This document shows, piece by piece, positions 31,590 through 40,541 of a stretch of DNA of 64,000 bases. The DNA lies in the NCBI RefSeq assembly GCF_016906995.1, contig NZ_JAFBBD010000002.1, positions 1 through 64,000 on the forward strand, read 5' to 3'. Position 1 is the stretch's first letter; every line of letters begins with the position of its first letter. The translations under genes were made by a program, and so were the position numbers. Source of the DNA: Spongiibacter marinus (GTDB lineage: Bacteria > Pseudomonadota > Gammaproteobacteria > Pseudomonadales > Spongiibacteraceae). The notes under the pieces were generated by a model. The model was not told the DNA's origin. It was given only the letters and a program-made list of their open reading frames with translations, and did not search any database.

Positions 31590-32720
31590 GTGACAGAGGG
31601 ACGGCAGCAGCTCTCGCGTGCGACGCGTATTGTTGTAAAGATCGGTTCGGCATTGCTTACCAACGATGGTCAGGGGCTCTGCGTTGAAGGCCTGGACGCC
31701 TGGGTGGCGCAGATAGCGGGTCTGCGAGCAAAAGGCTGTGAGATTGTGCTGGTGTCTTCCGGGGCGGTAGCCGAGGGAATGACCCGTCTCGGGTGGTCGC
31801 GCCGCCCAGAGGACCTGCATCACCTGCAGGCAGCGGCGGCTGTGGGGCAGATGGGCTTGGTTCAGGCTTACGAGGCGCGATTCCGAGAGCACGGCTTACA
31901 GACGGCGCAAATCCTGTTGGGGCATGACGATATTTCCGCGCGGGATCGCTACTTGAATGCTCGGGGCACCTTGTTGACCCTGCTGGGGCTTTCCGTGCTG
32001 CCGATCGTCAACGAAAATGATAGCGTGGTGACCGATGAAATCCGCTTTGGTGACAATGACACCTTGGCTGCGCTGGTTGCCAACTTAATTGATGCTGATG
32101 CGCTGCTGATCCTGACGGACCAGAGCGGCCTGTATAGCAGTGACCCCCGCTACAACCCCGAGGCTGAGCTTGTCAGTGAAGCCGATGCTGCCGATAAGTC
32201 TCTGGATGCGATGGTCGGTGGCAGTGCCGGGAGTTTGGGGCGTGGCGGTATGATGACCAAGTTGCGGGCGGCGCGTTTGGCGGCGCGCTCGGGTGCAAAT
32301 ACCCTGATCGCGGGCGGGCGTGAGCCCGATGTGCTGTCCCGCGCCCTGTCGGGGGAGGCGCTGGGTACTTTGTTGCTTGCCAAGGAGCCGCCGATGACGG
32401 CACGCAAGAAATGGTTGGCGGGGCAGTTGCGGCTGCGTGGCAGTGTTGTGGTGGATGACGGCGCGGCGCGGGTATTGCGCCAACAGGGGCGCAGTCTACT
32501 TTCTGTTGGAGTGGTTGCCGCTCGGGGGCAGTTTGAGCGCGGTGATTTGGTGAGCTGTATTGATGCGGAAGGTAGGGAGGTTGCGCGGGGCTTGGTTAAT
32601 TACCGTGCGGACGAGGTTGTTCGAATTGCTGGCAAGCCGACTGCTGAGATCGCCGAGATTTTGGGTTATTTGGCTGAGCCGGAGCTGATCCATCGCGATA
32701 ATATGGTCGTGATGTCGTAA
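31590..32720 (+). CDS. proB: Glutamate 5-kinase
   Basis: ProB phosphorylates glutamate, the first step of proline synthesis. The 376-residue product has the amino-acid kinase domain ([50 protein letters not shown]) and a C-terminal PUA domain from about residue 280 ([21 protein letters not shown]). The start is a GTG with GAGGTGA upstream. It follows obg closely, an arrangement seen in Pseudomonas. proA is not in the window. Confidence 0.96.
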   Translation: MTEGRQQLSRATRIVVKIGSALLTNDGQGLCVEGLDAWVAQIAGLRAKGCEIVLVSSGAVAEGMTRLGWSRRPEDLHHLQAAAAVGQMGLVQAYEARFREHGLQTAQILLGHDDISARDRYLNARGTLLTLLGLSVLPIVNENDSVVTDEIRFGDNDTLAALVANLIDADALLILTDQSGLYSSDPRYNPEAELVSEADAADKSLDAMVGGSAGSLGRGGMMTKLRAARLAARSGANTLIAGGREPDVLSRALSGEALGTLLLAKEPPMTARKKWLAGQLRLRGSVVVDDGAARVLRQQGRSLLSVGVVAARGQFERGDLVSCIDAEGREVARGLVNYRADEVVRIAGKPTAEIAEILGYLAEPELIHRDNMVVMS

Positions 32721-32728
32721 CCGAAAAT

Positions 32729-32775
32729 GCCAGGCATAAAAAAACCCGCATAAAGCGGGTTTTTTTATGCCTGGC
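32729..32775. terminator. Bidirectional terminator between proB and rpsT
   Basis: A perfect 21-base inverted repeat (arms 32729-32749 and 32755-32775) with an ATAAA loop and A7/T7 runs. It serves the convergent proB and rpsT and is the longest terminator stem in the window. Confidence 0.95.
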
Positions 32776-32784
32776 TTGCTGGTT

Positions 32785-33057
32785 TTACGCAGCTTCGCCC
32801 ATGGCTTTAATGCGAGCGTTCAGGCGGCTCTTATGACGAGCAGCTTTGTTCTTGTGGAAAATGCCTTTGTCGGCAGTGCGGTCAAGAACAGGTACTGCGG
32901 CTGCGTAGGCTGCTTTTGCCGCTTCTTGGTCGCCAGACTCGATTGCAGCAATAACCTTCTTCAGGTAAGTGCGAACCATTGAGCGCAGACTGGCGTTATG
33001 AGTGCGACGTTTCTCCGCCTGACGTGCGCGTTTTCTTGCTTGCGGGGAATTTGCCAC
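32785..33057 (-). CDS. rpsT: 30S ribosomal protein bS20
   Basis: bS20 binds the 5' domain of 16S rRNA early in assembly. The 90-residue helical protein begins [20 protein letters not shown] and has the usual [22 protein letters not shown] lies upstream of the ATG. A strong promoter lies 45-73 bases upstream of the start. Confidence 0.97.
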   Translation of the reverse strand: MANSPQARKRARQAEKRRTHNASLRSMVRTYLKKVIAAIESGDQEAAKAAYAAAVPVLDRTADKGIFHKNKAARHKSRLNARIKAMGEAA

Positions 33058-33101
33058 CCTTATTACTCCTCTAGAACTTGCGCTGAAAATTTAGGCCGTG
33101 G

Positions 33102-33130
33102 ATTATTCAGTTTTGCGCCGCCTATGTCAA
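33102..33130 (-). promoter_or_regulatory. rpsT: rpsT promoter
   Basis: On the minus strand a perfect TTGACA (plus 33125-33130), a 17-base spacer and AATAAT (plus 33102-33107, five of six consensus bases). Confidence 0.75.
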
Positions 33131-33187
33131 GGGAAAACGGGGCTTGGCTGGGGATTATTTGCGAGGGAAGGTGAGGCCGCCTGGCCC

Positions 33188-33562
33188 TCAGCGCAATCGC
33201 TCGACGATCTGCAGGCCCCAGCACGTTACGCAAAGCATCAGACTAATCATCACGGCGGCTGAACCGATATCTTTGGCCTGCCCAGAGAGTGGGTGGCGAT
33301 CGGTGCCAATACGGTCTATAGCTGCTTCTATCGCCGAGTTTATCAGCTCGACGATCAAGACCAGCAAAACCGGGATAATGAGCAGGCTGCGCTCGATCGC
33401 ATTTTCCCCCAGCCAAAACGCTGCGGGTAGCAGAATGGCGGCCAGCATGCACTCTTGTCTGAAGGCCTCTTCATGGCGCCACGCGGCGGCGAGCCCCTTG
33501 CGAGAATAGAGAGTGGCGTCAATCAGTCGCCAGAGGCCGTGTCGGCCGGGCTTATTCATCAT
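33188..33562 (-). CDS. dgkA: Diacylglycerol kinase
   Basis: DgkA recycles diacylglycerol from membrane-derived glycan synthesis to phosphatidic acid. The 124-residue product has three hydrophobic segments and the catalytic/metal motif VELINSAIEAAIDRIG followed by AKDIGSAAVM. It is divergent from the lipid A acyltransferase gene. A second ATG follows directly, so the start may be one codon later. Confidence 0.95.
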   Translation of the reverse strand: MMNKPGRHGLWRLIDATLYSRKGLAAAWRHEEAFRQECMLAAILLPAAFWLGENAIERSLLIIPVLLVLIVELINSAIEAAIDRIGTDRHPLSGQAKDIGSAAVMISLMLCVTCWGLQIVERLR

Positions 33563-33710
33563 GGTAATTTCACAGCTGTTAGCCAGGTCTGTGTCTCAAT
33601 CGGTGTACAATACTCAGCGCTATGCTTATGCAGGGCTGTTATATAAGGGCGTAGGCGCGCGAGCTCCGGTAGAACCGCCTGCCGAGAAGACACAGTGTAA
33701 TAGCAGGACG

Positions 33711-34601
33711 ATGACAATTCAGAGACAACTCTTACATCCGCGCTACTGGCCAACCTGGCTGGGTGTGGCATTTATGTTCGTGCTGGCAAAGTTGCCCCAG
33801 CGATTGAACTACCTTGTCGGCAAGCTGCTGGGCAGTTTGTTTTACTATTTTGCCGGTGGTCGACGCCATGTTGCCGCGCGAAATCTGGCGCTGTGTTTTC
33901 CGGAACTTACCGAGGCGGAACGTCGTCGCCTGCTCAAAAAAACCATGCAGGATCAGGGTATCGGTTTGCTCGAAATGCTGCGAACGTGGTTTACCCCAAT
34001 TGACAAGCTGGGCGTTGAGTTGGAATTCGTCGGTGAAGAGCATCTCGACGGCGACGACCAGGGCGTCATCGTATTGGGCGCGCATTTCACCTTTATCGAT
34101 TTGAGCGCAGCCTTAATTGCGCGCAGTAAGCGTTCTGACTCGTTCTATCGCAAGCAAAAAAACCCGGTGATCGAGTGGATTTTGAGTCGAGCGCGCGGGC
34201 GTTATGGTGAGCCGATTCACCGGCGCGATTTTAAACGCGCACTAAAATCCCTTCGCAAAGGGAACCGGCTGTTCTACCTGCCGGATCAAGATTACGGCCG
34301 CAAGTCGGCGGCATTTGTTGAGTTTTTCAATAACCCTGCCGCCACCACCGTGGCGACGTCTACCCTGGCTAAGGGTGGGCGCGCGAAAGTGGTATATATC
34401 GACCAACAGCGCTTGGAGAAAGGGCGCCGAATTCGCCTGGAGGCCATTCCGCTGGAAAATATTCCCAGTGGCGATCCCGATGCCGATGCGCGGGCGGTGA
34501 ACGCTGTGATTGAAGAGAATATTCGCCGAGCGCCGGAGCAGTATATGTGGGTCCATCGCCGTTTCAAAACGCGCCCCGAAGGCGCTGCGAAGGTGTATTG
34601 A
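33711..34601 (+). CDS. Lipid A biosynthesis acyltransferase (LpxL/HtrB family)
   Basis: A secondary acyltransferase of about 296 residues that would add a fatty acid to the lipid A precursor at the inner membrane. It has one N-terminal hydrophobic segment, the catalytic HxxxxD motif (H125 and D130 in GAHFTFIDLS) and family segments RNLALCFPELTEAERR and YLPDQDYG. The start MTIQRQ is chosen because the earlier open frame overlaps dgkA and lacks similarity. Whether it is LpxL, LpxM or another paralogue cannot be told. It is the first gene of the surface-glycan block. Confidence 0.9.
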   Translation: MTIQRQLLHPRYWPTWLGVAFMFVLAKLPQRLNYLVGKLLGSLFYYFAGGRRHVAARNLALCFPELTEAERRRLLKKTMQDQGIGLLEMLRTWFTPIDKLGVELEFVGEEHLDGDDQGVIVLGAHFTFIDLSAALIARSKRSDSFYRKQKNPVIEWILSRARGRYGEPIHRRDFKRALKSLRKGNRLFYLPDQDYGRKSAAFVEFFNNPAATTVATSTLAKGGRAKVVYIDQQRLEKGRRIRLEAIPLENIPSGDPDADARAVNAVIEENIRRAPEQYMWVHRRFKTRPEGAAKVY

Positions 34602-34607
34602 GGCCCT

Positions 34608-35531
34608 ATGGCGACGACTTTGCGATTGTGGTTTATCACTGACGGGCGCCCCGGCCACCTAAATCAGTTGCGCGGGCTTGCCGAGCGGCTCGAGGCAAAA
34701 GTACCGTGCCAAATTCACTGGTTGGATATTTCTCAGCAGGGGTTTCGCAAGGCTGGCCGCCGCGGGCTGTGCGAGCAGTTCGCTGCCAGCTCGCTCCCCG
34801 ATTGGGTGGTGGCCGCCGGGAGTCGTTGTCACCTGCCCTTGCTGTGGGCCGCGAAGGTGAGCGGCGCTCGCTCTTTGGTATTAATGAAGCCCAGTCTGCC
34901 GCGATGCTTATTTGATGCCGCGATTATTCCCGAGCATGATGCGCCGCCGGTATCACCGAAAATACTGGTTACCAGGGGCGTGCTCAATGTTATGCAGCCG
35001 ACTTTTGAAAACAGGGATAAGCGGCGTGGCTTGATTGTATTGGGCGGGGTAAACAAACACTTCGCCTGGGATAACGACGCAGTATTAGCGCAGGTGCTGG
35101 CGATTGCCAACGCCCGCTCAGACTTGCATTGGACCGTATCAGACTCGCCGCGTACTCCGCCCGGCCTACTGGAAGCATTGGCGTCAGAGGCGGTGGCCAA
35201 TATAGATACCTTGCCCTTCAGTGATTGCCCACCCGGGTGGCTGAGAGCGCAGTTAGCCGCAGTTGCCGAGGCCTGGGTCAGTCGCGACAGCGTGTCGATG
35301 GTCTACGAGAGTATTACCTCGGCGGTTCCGACCGGCTTGTTAGCGCTTCCACCATTGCGAGATTCGCGGGTAACGCGAAGTATGGCGAGCGTGCTGGCGG
35401 CAGGTCTGGCCAAGGGGTATGAGTCTTGGTCCGCTGGCGAGCCATTGCCATCCCCTGCTGAACAGGTTTGGGAGGCAGATCGTGCCGCCGATTGGCTGCT
35501 CAACACCTTAGAAGGAAAAAAACATGCTTGA
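34608..35531 (+). CDS. ELM1/GtrOC1-family protein
   Basis: A 307-residue member of the family named after plant ELM1 (mitochondrial fission). In bacteria these genes lie among LPS genes and are thought to be glycosyltransferase-like. The N-terminus has the family hallmark ITDGRPGHLNQLRGLAERL, and LVLGG-type (LIVLGGVNKHFAWD) and VSRDSVSMVYESITSAVP segments match the fold. It starts six bases after the acyltransferase and overlaps the next gene by eight bases. A function in core-sugar addition is inference. Confidence 0.8.
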   Translation: MATTLRLWFITDGRPGHLNQLRGLAERLEAKVPCQIHWLDISQQGFRKAGRRGLCEQFAASSLPDWVVAAGSRCHLPLLWAAKVSGARSLVLMKPSLPRCLFDAAIIPEHDAPPVSPKILVTRGVLNVMQPTFENRDKRRGLIVLGGVNKHFAWDNDAVLAQVLAIANARSDLHWTVSDSPRTPPGLLEALASEAVANIDTLPFSDCPPGWLRAQLAAVAEAWVSRDSVSMVYESITSAVPTGLLALPPLRDSRVTRSMASVLAAGLAKGYESWSAGEPLPSPAEQVWEADRAADWLLNTLEGKKHA

Positions 35532-36672
35532 TGCTGTTAACGAGAGCGAGGCGAGCCCCTGCGTGCTCAAGGTCGTGCAGTTGCTGCCCGCGCTAAATTC
35601 CGGCGGCGTTGAGCGTGGTACCGTCGAATTTGCGCGAGAGCTGGTTCGTCTGGGTCATCAATCGGTAGTCATTTCTCACGGTGGCCGCATGGTCGAGCAG
35701 CTAGAGGCCGAAGGTAGCCAGCATATTGCCATGCCCATTCATCGCAAGTCCCTGGGCTCGCTGTGGCAGGTTCGGCCCCTGCGGCGATTGCTGGAAACAC
35801 TGCAGGCGGATGTGATCCATGTGCGCTCGCGTGTGCCGGCCTGGATAGCCTGGTTGGCGTGGCGAAAGATGGACCCGGCTAGCCGCCCCCGCTTGGTGAG
35901 CACGTTTCACGGCATGTATTCGGTAAACGCCTACAGTGCCATTATGGCAAAGGCGGAGCATTGCATTGCCATCTCACATTGCGTTAAGCGCTACATGGTC
36001 GATAATTACCAGATTCCCGAAAGCAAGATAACGCTGATTCCGCGGGGCTTGGATGCCGAGGCCTTCGTTCGTCAGGATGCCGACAGCCAGTGGTTGGAGG
36101 TGTTGTTTTCGGAGTATCCTCAGCTCAATGGCAAGCCGATAATATTAATGCCGGGGCGGCTGTCGCGGTGGAAGGGACAAGAGGCCTTCCTGCAAATGAT
36201 GGCCCGTTTAGTGAGCTTGCGGCCGGATGTCCACGGGGTGGTGGTGGGAGATGCCGAGCCCGGCAAGCAGCACTATTTAGAAGAACTGCTTGCCATGCGT
36301 GAGTCGCTGGGCCTTACCGAGGCCGTCACCTTTGTTGGTCACCGCAGTGATATTGCCAATTTCTATCGCTTGGCTGCTGTTACGTGTCATCTTTCTAACA
36401 AAGAAGAACCCTTCGGTCGCACGGTGCCGGAGTCCCTCGCCTGTGGTACGCCGGTGGTAGCCTATGACCGCGGTGGCGCAAGTGAGTCACTGAACGCCGG
36501 CTTTCGTCAGGGGCTCGTCCCCGCCGACGATGTGGTGGCGTTTGCGGCGCGTGTTGCCGATTTGTTAGAGGCTGACAATCAGATTAGTCTGCCGCCTGAA
36601 TACTATTTGGATCACCAAGTGGCCAGTACCCTGAGTGTGTACGAGCAATTACTTGGCAATTCTGCCCACTAG
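35524..36672 (+). CDS. Glycosyltransferase family 4
   Basis: A GT-B fold glycosyltransferase of 382 residues. The acceptor half begins LKVVQLLPALNSGGVERGTVEFAREL, and the donor half has LMPGRLSRWKGQEAFL and the E-x7-E type motif in KEEPFGRTVPESLACGTPVVAYDRGGASE (KEEPFGRTVPESLACGTP). It is cytoplasmic or membrane-peripheral and probably builds LPS core. It overlaps the ELM1-like gene by eight bases. Donor and acceptor are not predictable. Confidence 0.88.
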   Translation: MLDAVNESEASPCVLKVVQLLPALNSGGVERGTVEFARELVRLGHQSVVISHGGRMVEQLEAEGSQHIAMPIHRKSLGSLWQVRPLRRLLETLQADVIHVRSRVPAWIAWLAWRKMDPASRPRLVSTFHGMYSVNAYSAIMAKAEHCIAISHCVKRYMVDNYQIPESKITLIPRGLDAEAFVRQDADSQWLEVLFSEYPQLNGKPIILMPGRLSRWKGQEAFLQMMARLVSLRPDVHGVVVGDAEPGKQHYLEELLAMRESLGLTEAVTFVGHRSDIANFYRLAAVTCHLSNKEEPFGRTVPESLACGTPVVAYDRGGASESLNAGFRQGLVPADDVVAFAARVADLLEADNQISLPPEYYLDHQVASTLSVYEQLLGNSAH

Positions 36673-36678
36673 CGCGCC

Positions 36679-36707
36679 CTGACGCCGCGAGGTGGTGGTG
36701 ATATAGT
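36679..36707 (+). promoter_or_regulatory. Possible internal promoter of the glycan locus
   Basis: CTGACG (36679-36684), a 17-base spacer and TATAGT (36702-36707) sit in the only sizeable gap (100 bases) in the first half of the locus. A hairpin (CCAGGG / CCCTGG) follows at 36716-36734. Confidence 0.45.
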
Positions 36708-36772
36708 CGGCCGCTCCAGGGCGGCACTCCCTGGCAGCAATGCCGCGCAACAATGACAAGAACGAGATAACT

Positions 36773-37813
36773 ATGAGAGTACTGCACATTGCCTATCAGC
36801 GATTGCGCAGCTATGGCCCCCGGCGAGTTAGCTGGGCTGAGAAGATGAATTTCGGCTTAATACGTAACGATCATTACGTGCATACATTCAGTGACCGGGA
36901 TGTGGCAGCCTTTGAGGCCCCGCTCGGTATTCGTGAATTAGGCTATACCAAGGCGAATCACCGGTTGTTGTCGGTGAGTGAGGCGTTTGAGCCTGACCTT
37001 ATTATTATTGGTCACTCTGATATCGTAAGCGATAAAACTGTCGCTGAGATGCGTCGCCAGCATCCCAGCTGTCGGATTATTCACTGTAATTGTGACCCTT
37101 TGTTTGTGCCTAGCAATGTCGAGAGGATTCGTCGATATGCTAAACAGGTAGATGCGATTTTTGTAACGACCGGCCGCCGCGAGCTCCGGCAATTTGAAGG
37201 CTTGGGGGCGAAGGTTTATCACATACCGAACCCCGTTGATGCCAGTGTCGAAGTCTTGGATAACTCGCTCAAAGCCGATTTAGATATTGATTTACTATTT
37301 TGTGGAAATGCGACAGGCCACACGCAACGTTATGAATTGTTAGAATTGCTTAAAGTCGAGCTCGCGACTGAGTTGAATTTCAAGACATACGGTTGCTTCG
37401 GTGAGCCGCCTGTGTGGGGGCGTGACTACGACCGTGTTCTGGCGCGTACACGCATGGCCTTGAATTTGAATCGCCAAGACTGCGACTACTGGTATTCATC
37501 TGATCGTATGGCACAGCTTGCTGGTAATGGGATCTTGTTTTTTACTCATTCAGCCACTCGTTTTGATGAGTTACTACCAGAGCACTCGGCGGTTTATTTC
37601 CGAGACAAAGATGATCTACTGGCTAAGGTGCGACGCTTTTCTGCTGACGACGCTATGCGTCGTGAGTGGGCGGCACGCTGTCGAAACTTCTTTCACAAGG
37701 AAATGAATTCGGGGCTTTATTCGCAATTTATACTCGAGGCGACATTTGAGCAGCCATTCAGCCATGACTATGTCTGGGCGCGTGATATTAATTCGTACGG
37801 TTCAGTGACATGA
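36773..37813 (+). CDS. Putative CgeB-like glycosyltransferase
   Basis: A 346-residue protein with a GT-B look. The N-terminus is MRVLHIAYQRLRSYGPRR; the middle has a strand-turn FCGNATGHTQRYELLE, and the C-terminal half (RMALNLNRQDCDYWYSSDRMAQLAGNG, in part RMALNLNRQD and SSDRMAQLAGNGILFF) resembles the glycosyltransferase domain of CgeB-type proteins. The ATG at 36773 has GAG upstream; an 11-residue longer frame is less likely. The last codons overlap the YrbL-like gene by four bases. Substrate unknown. Confidence 0.72.
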   Translation: MRVLHIAYQRLRSYGPRRVSWAEKMNFGLIRNDHYVHTFSDRDVAAFEAPLGIRELGYTKANHRLLSVSEAFEPDLIIIGHSDIVSDKTVAEMRRQHPSCRIIHCNCDPLFVPSNVERIRRYAKQVDAIFVTTGRRELRQFEGLGAKVYHIPNPVDASVEVLDNSLKADLDIDLLFCGNATGHTQRYELLELLKVELATELNFKTYGCFGEPPVWGRDYDRVLARTRMALNLNRQDCDYWYSSDRMAQLAGNGILFFTHSATRFDELLPEHSAVYFRDKDDLLAKVRRFSADDAMRREWAARCRNFFHKEMNSGLYSQFILEATFEQPFSHDYVWARDINSYGSVT

Positions 37814-38535
37814 CCATTGATTTGAGTGCTGAAAAGCCATTCGCCCGTGGCGGCAATCGACTATGCTTCGTTGACCCTCTTGACACTGGTCGCTGCATTA
37901 AGGTGCGTCGCCCCGACTTCAGTCTTGAAGACCTACGACGGAAAAAGGGTTTTCCTAAAAACCTTAAGCCACTGTCGAGCTTTGACGATAGTTTAGAAGA
38001 ATACCGGGTAATGACTAACTTTCAGCGTCATTACCCAGCAGGTATATTTGCTCACGTTAGCCGTTGCTACGGTTTTGTGGACACCGATATGGGGCGCGGC
38101 TTAGTTTCCGAACTCATTCGTGACAGCGATGGCCGCATCTCTATTACGCTCAAGCAGTATATCTGGGACAGCGGCTATCCGGCAGAGTGCTTGGCAGCGG
38201 TTGATCAGCTTTGCCAACACTGGTTGGATTTCCGTGTGCCGTCTAGAGATATTTTATTACACAATATTGTGGTGCAGCGTGGTGTTAATGGTCAGATCTG
38301 TCGGCTTGTTGTTGTCGACGGCTTAGGCAGCGCCAACCTAGTGCCATCGCATTGGTTACCGAATGTCATACAGCTCCGGAAAGCGCAGCGCAAAGTAGAA
38401 AATCTGCATCAGCGTATTGCTGATTTGCAGGCCATTCGAGGTAAGGGGGGGTTTCCTGGTTACCATGGCCTGCTTTTTCACGATGGACTCGATCACGGTG
38501 GAGCTGCACCGATAAAGGCTGATAAGCATGGCTGA
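37810..38535 (+). CDS. YrbL-family kinase-like protein
   Basis: A 241-residue member of the PhoP-regulated YrbL family, related to protein-kinase-like folds. The N-terminal region shows the nucleotide-loop and lysine strand (GGNRLCFVDP...CIKVRR), and the middle shows the catalytic-loop-like DILLHNIVV followed by LVVVDGLG, reminiscent of HRD...N and DFG. It is embedded between glycosyltransferases, overlapping both (four and eight bases). A role as an LPS sugar kinase, like WaaP, is plausible inference; E. coli YrbL itself is not characterised biochemically to my knowledge. Confidence 0.78.
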   Translation: MTIDLSAEKPFARGGNRLCFVDPLDTGRCIKVRRPDFSLEDLRRKKGFPKNLKPLSSFDDSLEEYRVMTNFQRHYPAGIFAHVSRCYGFVDTDMGRGLVSELIRDSDGRISITLKQYIWDSGYPAECLAAVDQLCQHWLDFRVPSRDILLHNIVVQRGVNGQICRLVVVDGLGSANLVPSHWLPNVIQLRKAQRKVENLHQRIADLQAIRGKGGFPGYHGLLFHDGLDHGGAAPIKADKHG

Positions 38536-39577
38536 TTCACTTCGAATTGCACAAGTCTTGGCAGGCGCCGAGCACGGCGGTGCCGAAAACTTTTTTGTGC
38601 GCTTGAGTGCCGCGCTGCAGGCATCGGGTAGCATTCACGAGCGAGCCTTTATTCGCCGCCACGCCCACCGCTTGGAGGCTCTGCGCAGCCAGGGAGTGGA
38701 AGCAGAAGGCTTTCGCTTTGGCGGTAAATTCGATTTTTACGACGCCTGGGTGTATCGCCGTCGTCTGCGTGCTTTCAAGCCGGATGTGGTCATGACCTGG
38801 ATGGGGCGCGCCAGCGATGCAACGCCAAAGGGTGATTACGTACTGGTAAACCGACTTGGACATTACTACAAACTGAAGTATTACCAGCAGGCCGATTATT
38901 GGGTTGGGATTAGCAAAGGAATTTGTCAGCACCTGATCGAGGGGGGAATGCCAGAAGAGCGTGTGGTTCACATCCCCAATTTCGCTGATGAAACCCCGGT
39001 CGAGCCTCTGCCGCGAGACAGCTTTGATACGCCTGCTGATGTTCCATTGTTACTCGCTGCAGGGCGCCTCCACGTAAACAAAGGCTTTGATACCCTGCTG
39101 CGCGCATTGGTCAATGTGCCCGACGCATTCTTGTGGCTGGCGGGCAGTGGACCGGAAGAGCAGGCACTAAAATCCCTATGCAGTGAGTTGGGCCTGGATA
39201 ACCGGGTGCGGTTCTTAGGCTGGCGCAACGACGTTACTGCGTTAATGCGCAGTGTTGATGCATTTGTCTGCCCATCGCGCCATGAAGGACTGGGGTCAAT
39301 AGTGATGGAGTCCTTCGCCCATCGTTGTCCTATTGTCGCAACAAAGTCCCAGGGGCCGGGGGAGGTGATAGAGCACGAGTACAGCGGCTTATTGACCGAG
39401 ATTGACGATGTGCCGCAACTGGTTGACGCGCTCCGGCAAGTGATTACGGACTCCGGGCTGCGCCAGCGCCTGTCTGGTCAGGCTGCTGAGGTATACCAGC
39501 GCAGCTACAGCCGTCAAGTTATCGTCGACTTATACATGGATTTCTACAAAACAATAGCAGCGGGCGGTAAGGCCTGA
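38528..39577 (+). CDS. Glycosyltransferase family 4
   Basis: A 349-residue GT-B enzyme. It begins LRIAQVLAGAEHGGAENFFVRL (LRIAQVLAGAEHGGAE), has the donor-side strand AAGRLHVNKGFDTLLRAL and LGWRNDVTALM, and the C-terminal motif PSRHEGLGSIVMESFAHRCPIVA (SRHEGLGSIVMESFAHR). Typical of LPS-core and O-antigen transferases acting on the cytoplasmic face. It overlaps the YrbL-like gene by eight bases. Confidence 0.88.
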   Translation: MADSLRIAQVLAGAEHGGAENFFVRLSAALQASGSIHERAFIRRHAHRLEALRSQGVEAEGFRFGGKFDFYDAWVYRRRLRAFKPDVVMTWMGRASDATPKGDYVLVNRLGHYYKLKYYQQADYWVGISKGICQHLIEGGMPEERVVHIPNFADETPVEPLPRDSFDTPADVPLLLAAGRLHVNKGFDTLLRALVNVPDAFLWLAGSGPEEQALKSLCSELGLDNRVRFLGWRNDVTALMRSVDAFVCPSRHEGLGSIVMESFAHRCPIVATKSQGPGEVIEHEYSGLLTEIDDVPQLVDALRQVITDSGLRQRLSGQAAEVYQRSYSRQVIVDLYMDFYKTIAAGGKA

Positions 39578-39588
39578 TTAGTTGGTGC

Positions 39589-40530
39589 GTGAATATGCTG
39601 AAAAAACTTCGAGAAAAGCGTCGCCACAAGCAGTACAAAAAGTGGCTTAAAAATGCGGTCGATATACGTGTCAATGCGCTGACGGTGCAGTATCAATGGA
39701 GTACGCTCAATTGCGATAGCCAAGGTGTTGCTGGCGGCAAGGTGCGCCCTTTGGTCGTGTCTTTGACGAGTTTCGGGCAGCGCATTCACGATGTTTTTCT
39801 TACTATTGAAAGCCTATTTCAGCAATCCCTGAAGGCCGATAAGGTTGTATTGTGGCTGTCTGCCGACGAATTTAGTGATGAAGATTTACCGGCAGTTTTG
39901 AAGAAGCAGCGTGAGCGTGGCTTGGATATTCATTTTGTTGCTGAAGATCTAGGGCCGTACACCAAATTCTATTACGCCTTAGAGCGCTACCCAGACGCAT
40001 TATTAGTCACGGTTGATGATGATATTCTTTATCCGATGGACTTGCTGGATCAATTGTATAGCGCTCACCTGCGTGAGCCGAACAAGATACACTGTGGGCG
40101 TGCCCATCGTATTGCGTTCGGCCAAGATGGTACTTTACTGCCTTATAAACAGTGGTGGCGGCACAGTAATGAGTCTGAGTCATCTTTGCTAATCATGCCA
40201 ACCGGAGTGGGAGGTGTGCTGTACTTTCCAGGGTGTTTTGACCCTGAGGTCACGAATAAATCAGCGTTCAAGCGATTAGCGCCGCGCGCGGATGATGTTT
40301 GGTTAAAAGCAATGAGTTTGAAGCGCGGTACCGAATGCAGTGTGTTTGCGCAGCGGGGGGAATGGATGCTGCGCAACCCCATTATTTTAGGCAGTCAGGA
40401 AGTATCGCTAAAACGTCGCAACAAAGGGGCGGCGCTGGGTAACGACCAGCAGATTGCCGCAGTGTTTAATGAATATCAGCTAACAGAGCCGCTACGTCAG
40501 GCTGTTTTAGCTGTCGATCTAGATTCTTAA
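39589..40530 (+). CDS. GT-A type glycosyltransferase
   Basis: A 313-residue protein of a common but poorly characterised bacterial glycosyltransferase group. The hallmarks are [13 protein letters not shown] near residue 54, [23 protein letters not shown] and the metal-binding triple Asp (143-145) in [11 protein letters not shown] lysine-rich N-terminus may touch the membrane. The start is GTG at 39589 with an ATG two codons later. It lies 12 bases before rmlB, so it is probably co-transcribed. Confidence 0.8.
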   Translation: MNMLKKLREKRRHKQYKKWLKNAVDIRVNALTVQYQWSTLNCDSQGVAGGKVRPLVVSLTSFGQRIHDVFLTIESLFQQSLKADKVVLWLSADEFSDEDLPAVLKKQRERGLDIHFVAEDLGPYTKFYYALERYPDALLVTVDDDILYPMDLLDQLYSAHLREPNKIHCGRAHRIAFGQDGTLLPYKQWWRHSNESESSLLIMPTGVGGVLYFPGCFDPEVTNKSAFKRLAPRADDVWLKAMSLKRGTECSVFAQRGEWMLRNPIILGSQEVSLKRRNKGAALGNDQQIAAVFNEYQLTEPLRQAVLAVDLDS

Positions 40531-40541
40531 AGGCCAAAGTA

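Noticed and set aside
38537-38971. 144-codon minus-strand frame over the GT4 gene
   Set aside because: It lies wholly inside a well-supported glycosyltransferase gene and shows no motif or ribosome site.
39589-40530. Possible assignment as a classical GT2 enzyme
   Set aside because: The triple-Asp motif and N-terminal pattern belong to a distinct GT-A group; the usual GT2 DNxSxD-type strand is absent.
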